Below are positions 33,805-41,892 of a stretch of 53,290 bases of DNA, one piece after another. This DNA is from a virus: IMG/VR virus record IMGVR_UViG_3300033143_003883, positions 1 through 53,290 of that record, one strand, 5' to 3'. The translations under genes and the position numbers were made by a program. The notes below the pieces were generated by a model. That model ran no database searches. It saw nothing but the letters and a program-made list of their open reading frames with translations, and was not told where the DNA came from. Numbering within the stretch: the stretch's first letter is position 1; the number at the start of each line of letters is the position of its first letter.

Positions 33805-35070
33805 ATGAAACGAAAAAACAAAAGAATTAAAAAAATTAAAGTAAAACAAACATCAGATGAATATATAAAATATCCACATTGTTTAAATAGTCATCCTTTG
33901 GATAAAGATTGTTCATGTGATTTTAATGGTGCTTGTAGAGGCAACACTATACAAGAAGAAATTGAATTTGGAAATAAAAAAATTCAAAAAAAAGATGATA
34001 ATTGTTTTGGAAATTATATAAAATCAGAACTACAATATCAAAAAATTAATTGTAAAAAATGCAAAGAAAAAGAAAGCTGTATATCACAATCTGTATTAAA
34101 TGAAAACTTTAAAAGTCAAGAACGTAAAAAAAATTTTTTTTGTGGAAAAAATGTATTTATCGAAAATAATATTGCCAGAATTCCATGGGTGGATAGTAAT
34201 ATAATTAGATTTAGTCAAAACAAAGTATTAAATAAATTACTTTATACATGTATTCATATAGAAGATCAAATAAAAATAAAAGTATATGAACTTATTGAAA
34301 ATACTTTATATATACAAAAAATACCAAATTGTAGATTACCATTGACAAAAGATATTTTATTGCTTTCTTATATATTTGAAGAAATGTATAAAAATAATAA
34401 TAATACTTTTTCAATTAATGAATTAGCTTCTATTTATCAAAATAAAAAAAAATTAGCAGGTAAATCTTATAAAACAATTAAAAAAACATTAAAATGGGCA
34501 TGTAAAACAAAATTTATTGCTAAAAAATCTTTTTTTATAAATAATAAACCAAGCAATAATACAAATAATAAACCAAGCAATAATACAAATAATAAACAAT
34601 TAATATGTTTCAGCTTATTAAATAAATTCAAAATATATAAATATTTATCTAAAACAATTATTAAAATATATCCAAATAAAGACTGGATAAATAGCATAAT
34701 ATTAGAAAATATTAAAAATACAGCTAATGGAAATTATATACCAGTATCATATTTTAAAAATAATATAAAAAGTAATTTTGCTTATACTGTAAAATTTATT
34801 AATTCTTATTATTGGGGGCTTGAAAATTTAAAAAAAAGAATATTTCCATTAAAATATGTAGAATTAAAAAAATTAAATAAAATAAAAAATGATATTACTT
34901 TATCAATATCAGCAAAAAATAAAATCGTAAAAAAAATTTATAAACGGCAAGATCAAATGAACAAAAAAATTTTATATTTAATTAATCAATATGAAAATAT
35001 TTATTACGAATTAGATAAAGAATCATTAATTAAAAATAATTTTCATATGACAAAATTATTAATTAAATGA
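33805..35070 (+). CDS. Candidate replication initiator (Rep-like) upstream of iterons
   Basis: A 421-residue protein encoded just before an iteron array. The N-terminal 110 residues are Cys-rich (CLNSHPLDKDCSCDFNGAC, CKKCKEKESC), suggesting a metal-binding domain. About 170-250 resemble a winged helix (LTKDILLLSYIFEEMYKNNN, FSINELASIYQNKKKLAGKS, YKTIKKTLKWACK), as in plasmid Rep proteins. A short internal repeat NNKPSNNT (DNA near 34540-34600) makes a flexible linker to a second lysine-rich helical part. Gene-plus-iteron order is the main argument for Rep; I see no catalytic motif. It has no clear ribosome site and begins 3 bases after the previous stop. Confidence 0.5.
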   Translation: MKRKNKRIKKIKVKQTSDEYIKYPHCLNSHPLDKDCSCDFNGACRGNTIQEEIEFGNKKIQKKDDNCFGNYIKSELQYQKINCKKCKEKESCISQSVLNENFKSQERKKNFFCGKNVFIENNIARIPWVDSNIIRFSQNKVLNKLLYTCIHIEDQIKIKVYELIENTLYIQKIPNCRLPLTKDILLLSYIFEEMYKNNNNTFSINELASIYQNKKKLAGKSYKTIKKTLKWACKTKFIAKKSFFINNKPSNNTNNKPSNNTNNKQLICFSLLNKFKIYKYLSKTIIKIYPNKDWINSIILENIKNTANGNYIPVSYFKNNIKSNFAYTVKFINSYYWGLENLKKRIFPLKYVELKKLNKIKNDITLSISAKNKIVKKIYKRQDQMNKKILYLINQYENIYYELDKESLIKNNFHMTKLLIK

Positions 35071-35110
35071 AAATTTATAACTTTTATTATAAAATATATT
35101 AATAATTTTT

Positions 35111-35218
35111 GCGTACCACTAGGCGTGATTTGGCGTACCACAAGGAGTAGTTGCGTACCACTAGGCGTGATTTGGCGTACCGCTAGGAGTGATTTGGCGT
35201 ACCGCTAGGAGTGATCTG
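35111..35218 (+). repeat. Iteron array: five tandem 20-22 bp repeats (probable replication origin)
   Basis: Five head-to-tail copies without spacers: 35111-35132, 35133-35152, 35153-35174, 35175-35196 and 35197-35218. Consensus GCGTACC(A/G)CTAGG(A/C)GTGATTTG; copies 1 and 3 are identical, the second is 20 bp and most divergent. They are about half G+C in a region that is about four-fifths A+T. This is the form of plasmid iterons bound by Rep proteins, with AT-rich DNA on the 3' side that could melt. Confidence 0.85.
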
Positions 35219-35432
35219 TCTTGTAGCTTCTTGAATATAAAAGACTTATTTTTCTAAAGGATTTAAAGGATTTAAATACATTAAATAGAAATAATTTCTA
35301 TATTTAATATCTCAACTCTCTCAGCAAAAAAAATTTTGCTTCGAGAGTTTCTTCCTCAAAAAAAACTTGAGGAAGAAAATTAAGTTTGAATTTTAACATT
35401 TGTAAGATTTTCATTAAAGTAAAAATAAATTT
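35219..35432. other. AT-rich intergenic part of the putative origin
   Basis: 214 bases without a gene, following the iterons. It contains a tandem AAAGGATTTAAAGGATTTAAA, a palindrome ATAGAAATAATTTCTAT, two hairpins (annotated separately) and no clear promoter. It is a plausible DNA-unwinding region beside the iterons. Confidence 0.5.
35314..35377 (+). terminator. Two adjacent hairpins (possible bidirectional terminators)
   Basis: Hairpin 1 pairs AACTCTC (35314-35320) with GAGAGTT (35343-35349) and also GCAAAA with TTTTGC inside. Hairpin 2 pairs TTCTTCCTCAA (35349-35359) with TTGAGGAAGAA (35367-35377), 11 bp. Both are A/T flanked and could terminate transcripts leaving the Rep gene or entering the origin. 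Confidence 0.55.
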
Positions 35433-35978
35433 ATGAAATCAGAAAACATGAAACCAAAACCAGAATTTAGAAAAATAGAAAAGAAATATAGACAACAAAG
35501 ACTTTTTTTTACTTCTACTGAAAATCAAGCTTTTCTTTTAGGTTTAAGATATAATAGATATAGAATTACTTCTTCTCATCATCGAGATTATACAGTTTTT
35601 AAACATGAAATTTTAAAAGATGATCCTAATTTTAAAAGTTTAGTTTCTGTTGTCAAAAAATTAAATCAGAATCATATTTATATTACCTATAAACATTGTT
35701 TTTGGGAAAGTTATTTACAATTTTGTTTTCAATATGCTCAAAAATATTTTTCAGGTAAAACTAAATATCCACCAATATTAATACTTAAATCTGATAAATT
35801 ATTAAAAGCATTTGAGAAATATCGTGCTAAATTTGCAGTCGACGACCTTGAAGAAGTTGATTTAAAAAATGATAAAGAATTTGAAGAATTTAATAAAAAA
35901 TATTATGATAATTTAAGAAAGAATTTATCTAGTGCTGGTTTTTCTAAAGAAGAAATAAAACAAATGTTAAATGACTAA
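35433..35978 (+). CDS. Hypothetical protein next to origin (181 aa)
   Basis: I do not recognise a family. The basic N-terminal half (RKIEKKYRQQRLFFTSTENQ, RYNRYRITSSHHRDYTVFKH) is rich in Arg, Tyr and His and could bind nucleic acid. The C-terminal 50 residues are acidic and helical (ENDL-type, DDLEEVDLKNDKEFEEF). The weak ribosome site and position next to the origin suggest a replication accessory role, which is inference only. Confidence 0.5.
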   Translation: MKSENMKPKPEFRKIEKKYRQQRLFFTSTENQAFLLGLRYNRYRITSSHHRDYTVFKHEILKDDPNFKSLVSVVKKLNQNHIYITYKHCFWESYLQFCFQYAQKYFSGKTKYPPILILKSDKLLKAFEKYRAKFAVDDLEEVDLKNDKEFEEFNKKYYDNLRKNLSSAGFSKEEIKQMLND

Positions 35979-36000
35979 AAAGGCAAAAAATAAAAAATAA

Positions 36001-36030
36001 TTGACAAATAAATTATTTTTCTGATATAAT
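36001..36030 (+). promoter_or_regulatory. Promoter (TTGACA-18-TATAAT) for the replicative helicase
   Basis: A consensus -35 TTGACA (36001-36006) and perfect -10 TATAAT (36025-36030) preceded by TCTGA. A ribosome site AGAGG and the ATG at 36050 follow, so this promoter gives a normal leader of about 13 bases. Confidence 0.9.
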
Positions 36031-36049
36031 ACTTATCAAGAGGATTTAA

Positions 36050-37348
36050 ATGGATAAATTAAAATGTGATTTTAATCGTGATTTTCAAGAAGGAATTCTG
36101 CATTTTTTTCTAATAGATAAAAAGTTTGCTGATTTTTTTGTTTATAAATTAACTCCAGATTATTTTAGCGCAGACCTTGCATCATTATCTTTTAGATTTA
36201 TTAAAAAATTTTATGATATTTATCATAAAATAGAATATAAAAATATTCTAAATGAAGTTGGTATTGATAAAAGATTATCTAATGATAAAAAGAAAGAATT
36301 AAAAAAATATTTAAAAAAGACGTATAAAAAAAGTACTAATTATAAATATATATTAGATAATACTACTCAATTTATTAAATCTCGTGTCTATTTTGAAACT
36401 TTAGATGAATGTTATGAATCAGTAGAAGATGGAAATTTTGTTAATGTAATAAATAAAATTAATAATTTAAGTCGAATGGAATTTCAAATAGATGAAGGCT
36501 TGGAAACTTCTGCTAAAACATATAAGAATACTTTATTAGAAATTAATGATAGAGAAAGAAATAATGTTAATTATTTATCAACTGGTATTACTCCTTTAGA
36601 TCATTATATAAAAGGTTTACGTAATGGTGAACTTGGAGTAATAGCAGCACCACCGTCAGGTGGTAAATCATTTTTCTTACTTCATATTGCTAAATATGCT
36701 TTATATTTTAATTTAAATGTTTTATATTACACATTAGAGCAAAATCAAGATTTGATAACTAGAAGAATAATGATGAGTATAAGCAATATGACTTCTAAAG
36801 ATACTATTGAAAAAGAAAAATTAGCATTAAAAAACTTAAAGAGATTAAAAAAAAATGGAGGAAGATTTATAGTAAAACATTTTCCAAAGAAAAAAACTGT
36901 AGCTGATTTAAGACTTTATACAAATTATTTAATAAATAAAGGTTTCGTGCCAGATGTTGTATTAGTAGATTATGCTGATTATTTAAAAAGTGTTGAACGT
37001 ATTAAAGAGAAGAGACATGAACTGACAGATATATTTTATGATTTATATTCTTATGCTGAAGATTATGATGTTCCTTTATGGACTGCATCAGGAACTACCA
37101 AAGAAGCTTCAAAAAAACAAGTAGTAGCAATGGAAGATATGAAAGAAACATATGAAAAAGCTTATATCGCTGATATAGTTTTAGGTATATGTCAGACAGT
37201 AGATGAATGTAAAGAAGATAATGATGGCTATACTAGGGCAAGAATATATATTGCAAAAAATAGGAATAGAGGTAATAAAGGAAAAATAATAGAGATAGTA
37301 CAAGATGAAAAAAGAATGCAATTTTATAAGCCAAATGTGAAATATTAA
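36050..37348 (+). CDS. DnaB-like replicative DNA helicase
   Basis: A 432-residue RecA-fold helicase. Walker A VIAAPPSGGKSFFL (about 198-210), the preceding STGITPLDHYIKGLRNGELG (the usual DnaB 'GipsGfxxLDxxxxGlxxGel' segment) and Walker B VVLVDYADYL near 305 identify it. The N-terminal 150 residues are a divergent helical domain. It would encircle and unwind the lagging strand template in partnership with the primase encoded at 38052. The conserved arginine-finger region seems to be TRARIYIAKNRNRGNKGKII. It is the first gene behind a strong promoter and is followed by Thg1-like and primase genes with short gaps. Confidence 0.85.
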   Translation: MDKLKCDFNRDFQEGILHFFLIDKKFADFFVYKLTPDYFSADLASLSFRFIKKFYDIYHKIEYKNILNEVGIDKRLSNDKKKELKKYLKKTYKKSTNYKYILDNTTQFIKSRVYFETLDECYESVEDGNFVNVINKINNLSRMEFQIDEGLETSAKTYKNTLLEINDRERNNVNYLSTGITPLDHYIKGLRNGELGVIAAPPSGGKSFFLLHIAKYALYFNLNVLYYTLEQNQDLITRRIMMSISNMTSKDTIEKEKLALKNLKRLKKNGGRFIVKHFPKKKTVADLRLYTNYLINKGFVPDVVLVDYADYLKSVERIKEKRHELTDIFYDLYSYAEDYDVPLWTASGTTKEASKKQVVAMEDMKETYEKAYIADIVLGICQTVDECKEDNDGYTRARIYIAKNRNRGNKGKIIEIVQDEKRMQFYKPNVKY

Positions 37349-37366
37349 GAAAAGGAACAATAAATT

Positions 37367-38050
37367 ATGTCAGAACATTTAAATATCGGCAAAAGAATGA
37401 AAACATATGAAAGATGTGCAGAATTTATCTTGCCAAAAAGAATACCTGTTATCGTTAGAATTGATGGTCGAGCATTTCACACAATAACAAGAAAAAGATT
37501 TGGAAAAAATTGGAATATTGAATTTGTAGAACAAATGATAGAAGTAGCAAAAACAGTAGCTAAAGATATGTCTTGTAAATTTTGTTATTCACAATCTGAT
37601 GAAATTAGTTTTCTTTTAACAGATTATCGAACCATACATTCTCAAGGATTTTTTAATTATGATATTAGAAAGATAATATCAATATCTGCTTCTCTTGCTT
37701 CTTCAGTGTTTACCAGATTACATGGACGTAATGTTTGCTTTGATAGTAGATGTTTTTCGCTTCCTCAAGATGAAGTCTGTAATTATTTTCTTTGGAGACA
37801 ATTAGATGCAACTAGAAATGCAATTCAAATGGCAGGAAGAGAATATTTTTCTCATAAGCAATTGCATAAGAAAACTTGTAATGATATACAAGAAATATTA
37901 TTTCAAGAATATGGAATTAATTTTAATGATTATCCTGTTATTCGTAAAAGAGGATTTTGTATAGTTAATGGAGAATTAGATAAAGAAATACCTTTATTTA
38001 ATAAAGATAGAGAATATATTAAAAAGCATGTTTATATAAGAGAAGATTAA
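37367..38050 (+). CDS. Thg1-like tRNA 3'-5' nucleotidyltransferase
   Basis: A 227-residue protein with the hallmarks of tRNAHis guanylyltransferase: VIVRIDGRAFHTIT (metal-binding D33), CYSQSDEISFLLTDY (D78/E79), and CFDSRCFSLPQDEVCNYFLW with RQLDATRNAIQ, the canonical C-terminal part of the catalytic core. Thg1-like proteins add nucleotides in the 3'-5' direction to tRNA 5' ends, either as G-1 of tRNAHis or as repair of damaged tRNAs. A phage copy may counter host tRNA cleavage. Its location between helicase and primase instead of a tRNA cluster is unusual. No tRNA gene is seen nearby. Confidence 0.9.
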   Translation: MSEHLNIGKRMKTYERCAEFILPKRIPVIVRIDGRAFHTITRKRFGKNWNIEFVEQMIEVAKTVAKDMSCKFCYSQSDEISFLLTDYRTIHSQGFFNYDIRKIISISASLASSVFTRLHGRNVCFDSRCFSLPQDEVCNYFLWRQLDATRNAIQMAGREYFSHKQLHKKTCNDIQEILFQEYGINFNDYPVIRKRGFCIVNGELDKEIPLFNKDREYIKKHVYIRED

Positions 38051-38051
38051 T

Positions 38052-39008
38052 ATGAAAAATAAATTAAAAAAGATTATAGATAAATTTGATATTATTAATT
38101 ATTTAAGTTCTAAATTTGATACTAAGCCTGGCAAACATGATCAAATAAGAGTATTATGCCCGCTATGTGCTGAAATTATTGGAGAACCTGATACAAATTA
38201 TCATCTTGAATTTAATATTAGTACAAAAGTATGGCATTGCTTTAGATGTAATTCTTCTGGAACTCTTTTTGATTTTATAAAATTATCAGAAAAAGTTTCT
38301 TTTGTAGAAGCTGTTAATATAGTTAAATATAGTGAAAATTATCACTTATCAAAAGAAGATGCTAAAAATAAAGTTATAGAAAAACTTGAGAAAAAAATTA
38401 AATTTATAGGATTACCAAAAGTATATATGCCGATAAATTATGATAAAAATCTTCCCAATATGGTAAAAAAATATTTACAAAAAAGAAAATTAGATATTGA
38501 TACATGCATAGAATATAAAATAGGTTATTGCCAATATGGTGATTATATGCATAGATTAATAGTGCCAATTATATTTAATAATAAAATTGCAACTTTTATA
38601 GCAAGAGCAATGATAAAGTCAAAGAAAAAGAAGTTATATCCTGTAGGTTCAACTACTGGTAAAATTTTATTTAATTGGGATGTTGCAAAACAAAAAAAAG
38701 ATTTAGTTATTTGTGAAGGAGTTTTTGACGCTATTAGAATTGGAGAAAGTGCTGTGGCATTGCTTGGATCTTCGATGTCTGAAGATCAATTAAAATTAAT
38801 AAGAAATGAACAATTTAATAATGTTTATGTTTGTTTAGATAAAGATGCTATTAAAAAAACAAAATCAATATTTTCTAAATTAGCAAGTTATTTTGATACT
38901 TATATAGTACGTATGCCTACTATTAAAAAAGATCCTGCTGATTACACAAGACAACAAATTTGGGATATAATTTATACAAGATCAAAAAATTTTTTTAGTA
39001 ATCATTAA
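38052..39008 (+). CDS. DnaG-type primase
   Basis: A 318-residue primase. An N-terminal zinc ribbon is formed by C36/C39 (VLCPLC) and C63/C66 (WHCFRC), followed by the usual GTLFDFIKL segment. The TOPRIM catalytic core has LVICEGVFDAIRI (E222), a LLGSSMS turn and YVCLDKDA (D263/D265). It would lay down RNA primers for Okazaki fragments in association with the helicase encoded at 36050. It is smaller than bacterial DnaG because it lacks the C-terminal helicase-binding domain, as in many phage primases. Starts 1 base after the Thg1-like stop. Confidence 0.9.
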   Translation: MKNKLKKIIDKFDIINYLSSKFDTKPGKHDQIRVLCPLCAEIIGEPDTNYHLEFNISTKVWHCFRCNSSGTLFDFIKLSEKVSFVEAVNIVKYSENYHLSKEDAKNKVIEKLEKKIKFIGLPKVYMPINYDKNLPNMVKKYLQKRKLDIDTCIEYKIGYCQYGDYMHRLIVPIIFNNKIATFIARAMIKSKKKKLYPVGSTTGKILFNWDVAKQKKDLVICEGVFDAIRIGESAVALLGSSMSEDQLKLIRNEQFNNVYVCLDKDAIKKTKSIFSKLASYFDTYIVRMPTIKKDPADYTRQQIWDIIYTRSKNFFSNH

Positions 39009-39033
39009 CATTTCTTAAATTTTATCGTATAAT
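39005..39033 (+). promoter_or_regulatory. Promoter (TTAACA-17-TATAAT)
   Basis: TTAACA 39005-39010, TATAAT 39028-39033, spacer 17 with ATCG before the -10; overlaps the end of the primase gene. It almost duplicates the promoter at 30639 and drives the gene at 39057. Confidence 0.85.
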
Positions 39034-39056
39034 ATAATAAGGAGAAATAATTTTAA

Positions 39057-39953
39057 ATGTTAAAAAAGAAGAAAGCAATGCTTGAAGAAAAAGTTGATGT
39101 GAAAAAGAAGAGAAAGAAGAAAAAAAATAAGAAAGAAAAGATTGAGCCATTAGTTTCTAAGACTAAGAAAAAACGAAAAAAGAGAAAAAAGAAATCATTA
39201 ACATCTAAACAAATATCTAAATTAAAGAGAAAAGAACTTAGAGAAAAAACAAAAAAACTTAAGATATTAAAAAAATATTTTGAACAGCATAGAAAAGTAT
39301 TAAATAAATTAGATTATACAATTTGGTGCAATAAATGTTCATTTCGTCTTATAATGGGCGTTTGTTTATATAGAAAATTAAATATATCAGATATTATTAA
39401 TTATAGATATTGTAATAAATGTACCGTATATATTAGTAATTATATAAAAGTTTTAGACTTTATAGATAAAAATGAAAAATCATTTATGGATTTATGTATT
39501 AATAATAAAGTTGAATTAACAGATATTAATATATATGTCGAAAGATGGCATAATAGTTATGAAGGAATTCAATCTTTATCATCTTATTTGGGCATGACTT
39601 GGAAAGAATATGATGTGTGGATTAAGAAACCAAAATTATTAGAATTCATTATTAATTTAAGAAAAGAAGGTAAATCAGATCAAATATTAAGTATATTGAG
39701 AAAAGAGAAAGAACAACGAAAGCAAAAGAGATTGATGAAAAAGAAAAAAAAGAAGAAAACTAAGAAAAAAGTTATATTAGAAGAAAAAGTTGATGTGAAG
39801 AAAAAAAAGAAGAAAACTAAGAAAAAGAAAAAAAAGAAGAAAACTAAGAAAAAAGTTATATTAGAAGAAAAAGTTGATGTGAAGAAAAAAAAGAAGAAAA
39901 CTAAGAAAAAGAAAAAAAGAAGAAGAAAAAATGATAAAAGTTGTTCATTGTAA
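39057..39953 (+). CDS. Lysine-rich protein with poly-Lys arms and a Cys4 zinc ribbon-like centre
   Basis: A 298-residue protein. Residues about 1-75 and 225-298 are made almost only of Lys/Arg with scattered Thr and Glu (runs such as KKKKKKTKKKKKKKKTKKK). The middle (about 85-200) has two C-x-x-C pairs, WCNKCSF and YCNKCTV, a likely zinc ribbon, and a tryptophan/tyrosine-rich helical segment with GMTWKEYDVW. I do not recognise a family. The arms must bind nucleic acid or acidic partners; the 76-Asp tail of the SSB encoded at 46266 is an obvious candidate. The last 23 bases overlap the next gene. Confidence 0.6.
   Translation: MLKKKKAMLEEKVDVKKKRKKKKNKKEKIEPLVSKTKKKRKKRKKKSLTSKQISKLKRKELREKTKKLKILKKYFEQHRKVLNKLDYTIWCNKCSFRLIMGVCLYRKLNISDIINYRYCNKCTVYISNYIKVLDFIDKNEKSFMDLCINNKVELTDINIYVERWHNSYEGIQSLSSYLGMTWKEYDVWIKKPKLLEFIINLRKEGKSDQILSILRKEKEQRKQKRLMKKKKKKKTKKKVILEEKVDVKKKKKKTKKKKKKKKTKKKVILEEKVDVKKKKKKTKKKKKRRRKNDKSCSL
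39741..39917 (+). repeat. Tandem 84-bp repeat coding the C-terminal poly-Lys arm
   Basis: An 84-base unit (28 codons, containing VILEEKVDVKKKK) is repeated almost exactly, for example GTTATATTAG at 39771 and 39855. The EEKVDVKKK block also occurs once near the N-terminus at about 39088, so the protein ends grew by duplication. Confidence 0.85.
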
Positions 39954-41097
39954 AAAATCTAAATATGATGTTTACATTGGTCGTCCTTCTAAGTGGGCAA
40001 ATCCATTTTTCATTGGAAAAGATGGCACGAGAAAAGAAGTAATAGAAAAATATAAAAAATGGATATTATCTCAACCAAAATTAATTAAACAAGCTAAGAA
40101 AGAACTTAAAAATAAAATTCTCGGTTGCTGGTGTTCTCCAAAACCGTGTCATGGAGATATTTTAATGAAAATTGCTAATGAAAAAAATAAAATGAAAAGA
40201 CTTGTATTAATAGATGGAAATAATTTAGCATATCGTTCTTTTTTTACTCATATTAAATTTTTTAATTCAAAAGGAAAGCATACTGGTGTAATATTTGGTA
40301 TTATGCAATCACTATTATTTTTACGAAACAAGATTAATATTTTTTCTGAACAAATGGTAATAGTTTGGGATCATGGCAAATGTACTTATAGAAAGAATCC
40401 ATATGCCAAATATAAAGGTGGCAGAACTAATTATGCTGAAACTGTAGAAGAATTTAAGTATTTTTATCCTGAAATTGAAGAAACACAATCTATTATAAAT
40501 AAAATGGGCATACAACAAATTAAAGTTAAAGGTGTTGAAGCTGATGATTTGATAGGAATTATATCTTCTAAGTTTAGAAAAATATTTGATGAAATAATTA
40601 TTATTACTTGTGATAAAGATTTTTGGCAATTAATAAGAGATAATGTAAAAGTTTATGATCCAATGAAAAAAGTTTTTATAGATGATAAATATATTAAGAA
40701 AGTTTTAGGTATTTCAAGAAAATTTTATAAAGATTATAAAGCATTAGTCGGTGATAAATCTGATAATATTAGTGGAATTAATGGAATAGGTCCCAAACGA
40801 GCAATGGCATTGATTAATGAACATGGAAACATTAAAGCTATGATTAAAGCAGGTAAGATTCAAAAAGATGATATTAAAAAGCTTAAACTTTTTAAAAAAT
40901 TAGTTACTATCATTAAAAAATTTGACAATAGTTTATTTGACGATGCTCAAAAAATAAAAACAAAGAAAAGAATAAAAAAAATAAAACATAAGATTCAAAA
41001 TCAATTATTAACAAATATTAAGGAGACAAGAAAGAAATTTATTGAACTTGAATTTAAAAGTTTAATGAATTCACTTAATAAATTTTATGGATATTAA
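39931..41097 (+). CDS. Fusion of DUF4326 domain and 5'-3' exonuclease (FEN/RNase H-like)
   Basis: Residues 1-86 are a DUF4326 domain: VYIGRPSKWANPFFIGKDG, a Lys-rich helix, then ILGCWCSPKPCHGDILM. From residue 88 comes a PIN-type flap endonuclease: RLVLIDGNNLAYRSFF (D95), GVEADDLIGI (203-206), ITCDKDFWQL (227-230), and GDKSDNISGINGIGPKRA (274-290), the helix-hairpin-helix. All metal ligands of the 5' nuclease are visible, so it is likely active in Okazaki RNA removal. The joining of DUF4326 (function unknown, proposed nucleotide-related) to this enzyme is unusual. Internal M88 might give a separate exonuclease, but there is no ribosome site there. Confidence 0.85.
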   Translation: MIKVVHCKKSKYDVYIGRPSKWANPFFIGKDGTRKEVIEKYKKWILSQPKLIKQAKKELKNKILGCWCSPKPCHGDILMKIANEKNKMKRLVLIDGNNLAYRSFFTHIKFFNSKGKHTGVIFGIMQSLLFLRNKINIFSEQMVIVWDHGKCTYRKNPYAKYKGGRTNYAETVEEFKYFYPEIEETQSIINKMGIQQIKVKGVEADDLIGIISSKFRKIFDEIIIITCDKDFWQLIRDNVKVYDPMKKVFIDDKYIKKVLGISRKFYKDYKALVGDKSDNISGINGIGPKRAMALINEHGNIKAMIKAGKIQKDDIKKLKLFKKLVTIIKKFDNSLFDDAQKIKTKKRIKKIKHKIQNQLLTNIKETRKKFIELEFKSLMNSLNKFYGY

Positions 41098-41878
41098 AAT
41101 TACAAAACATACTTTGAAGAATATTGGCATTGATTGTAAATTTATGAGTGCAATTGATATTAATAATAATCAAGTTATGAATATGGTTTATAAAAAATTA
41201 AGCAATCAGCATAAATCTTTTTTAACACAATTATCAATTATAAAATTTAAAAGAAAAAAGAAAAAATATATATACAAACCAAAATTTAACAATATTGTTT
41301 TAGATATAATTAAATTTTTTGCTGAAGCTGTCGATCAAATTATTGAAAAAAATAATAATAAATATAAAAAATTTATAAATTGTCATGCTATTAGAGCATC
41401 TATATCTATACCAAATCACATATATGCAGTCGACGATTTAATTAATTATGGATATGAAGAATTATTTCGTGCAAAAAAGATTTATAGAAGAAAATCACTT
41501 GCTTCTTTTGATACTTTTTTTACATCATGTTTAATTCAACGTTATAAAAATTTATCACGAAATTTATATTTATATAAATATGGTAATGTTGCCAAGACTT
41601 TATCTATAGAAGAATTGGAACAAAGAGGCCGTGAATCTGGTTCTAATTTTACTCCAGCAATTTTTAATGATGATAGATTTATTGAGAAAATAGATAGAGC
41701 TGTATTATTTAATAAGATTTACAAACGTTTACCAAAGAGATGTAATCAAAAAAAGATATTTGCCATGTTAATATCTGGTCATACTTTATTTGAAATTAGA
41801 AAAACATTTTCTAGAGATCATGTTAGAAAATTTATTATAAAAATTAATACAATATCAAAAAGAATGAAAATTTCATAG
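41087..41878 (+). CDS. Sigma-70-family-like transcription factor (late sigma candidate)
   Basis: A 263-residue protein with a sigma region 2-like stretch (114-160: AVDDLINYGYEELFRAKKIY, SFDTFFTSCLIQRYKNLSRN), which matches the 'DDLiQeGxxGLxrAxxxyd...FxTyaxxxIrxxixr' pattern. The C-terminal 60 residues (LFNKIYKRLPKRCNQKKIF, GHTLFEIRKTFSRDHVRKFI) read as a region 4-like helix-turn-helix. Order of flap nuclease, this factor, polymerase and SbcCD is reminiscent of gp55 in T4. It would direct host RNA polymerase to phage late promoters. Twelve bases overlap the previous gene. The identification is by pattern, not a full match. Confidence 0.6.
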   Translation: MDIKITKHTLKNIGIDCKFMSAIDINNNQVMNMVYKKLSNQHKSFLTQLSIIKFKRKKKKYIYKPKFNNIVLDIIKFFAEAVDQIIEKNNNKYKKFINCHAIRASISIPNHIYAVDDLINYGYEELFRAKKIYRRKSLASFDTFFTSCLIQRYKNLSRNLYLYKYGNVAKTLSIEELEQRGRESGSNFTPAIFNDDRFIEKIDRAVLFNKIYKRLPKRCNQKKIFAMLISGHTLFEIRKTFSRDHVRKFIIKINTISKRMKIS

Positions 41879-41892
41879 AAAGGAAAATTTAA

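Noticed and set aside
35111-35218. Short CRISPR array
   Set aside because: The repeats are directly tandem with no unique spacers and slight variation between copies; iterons explain them.
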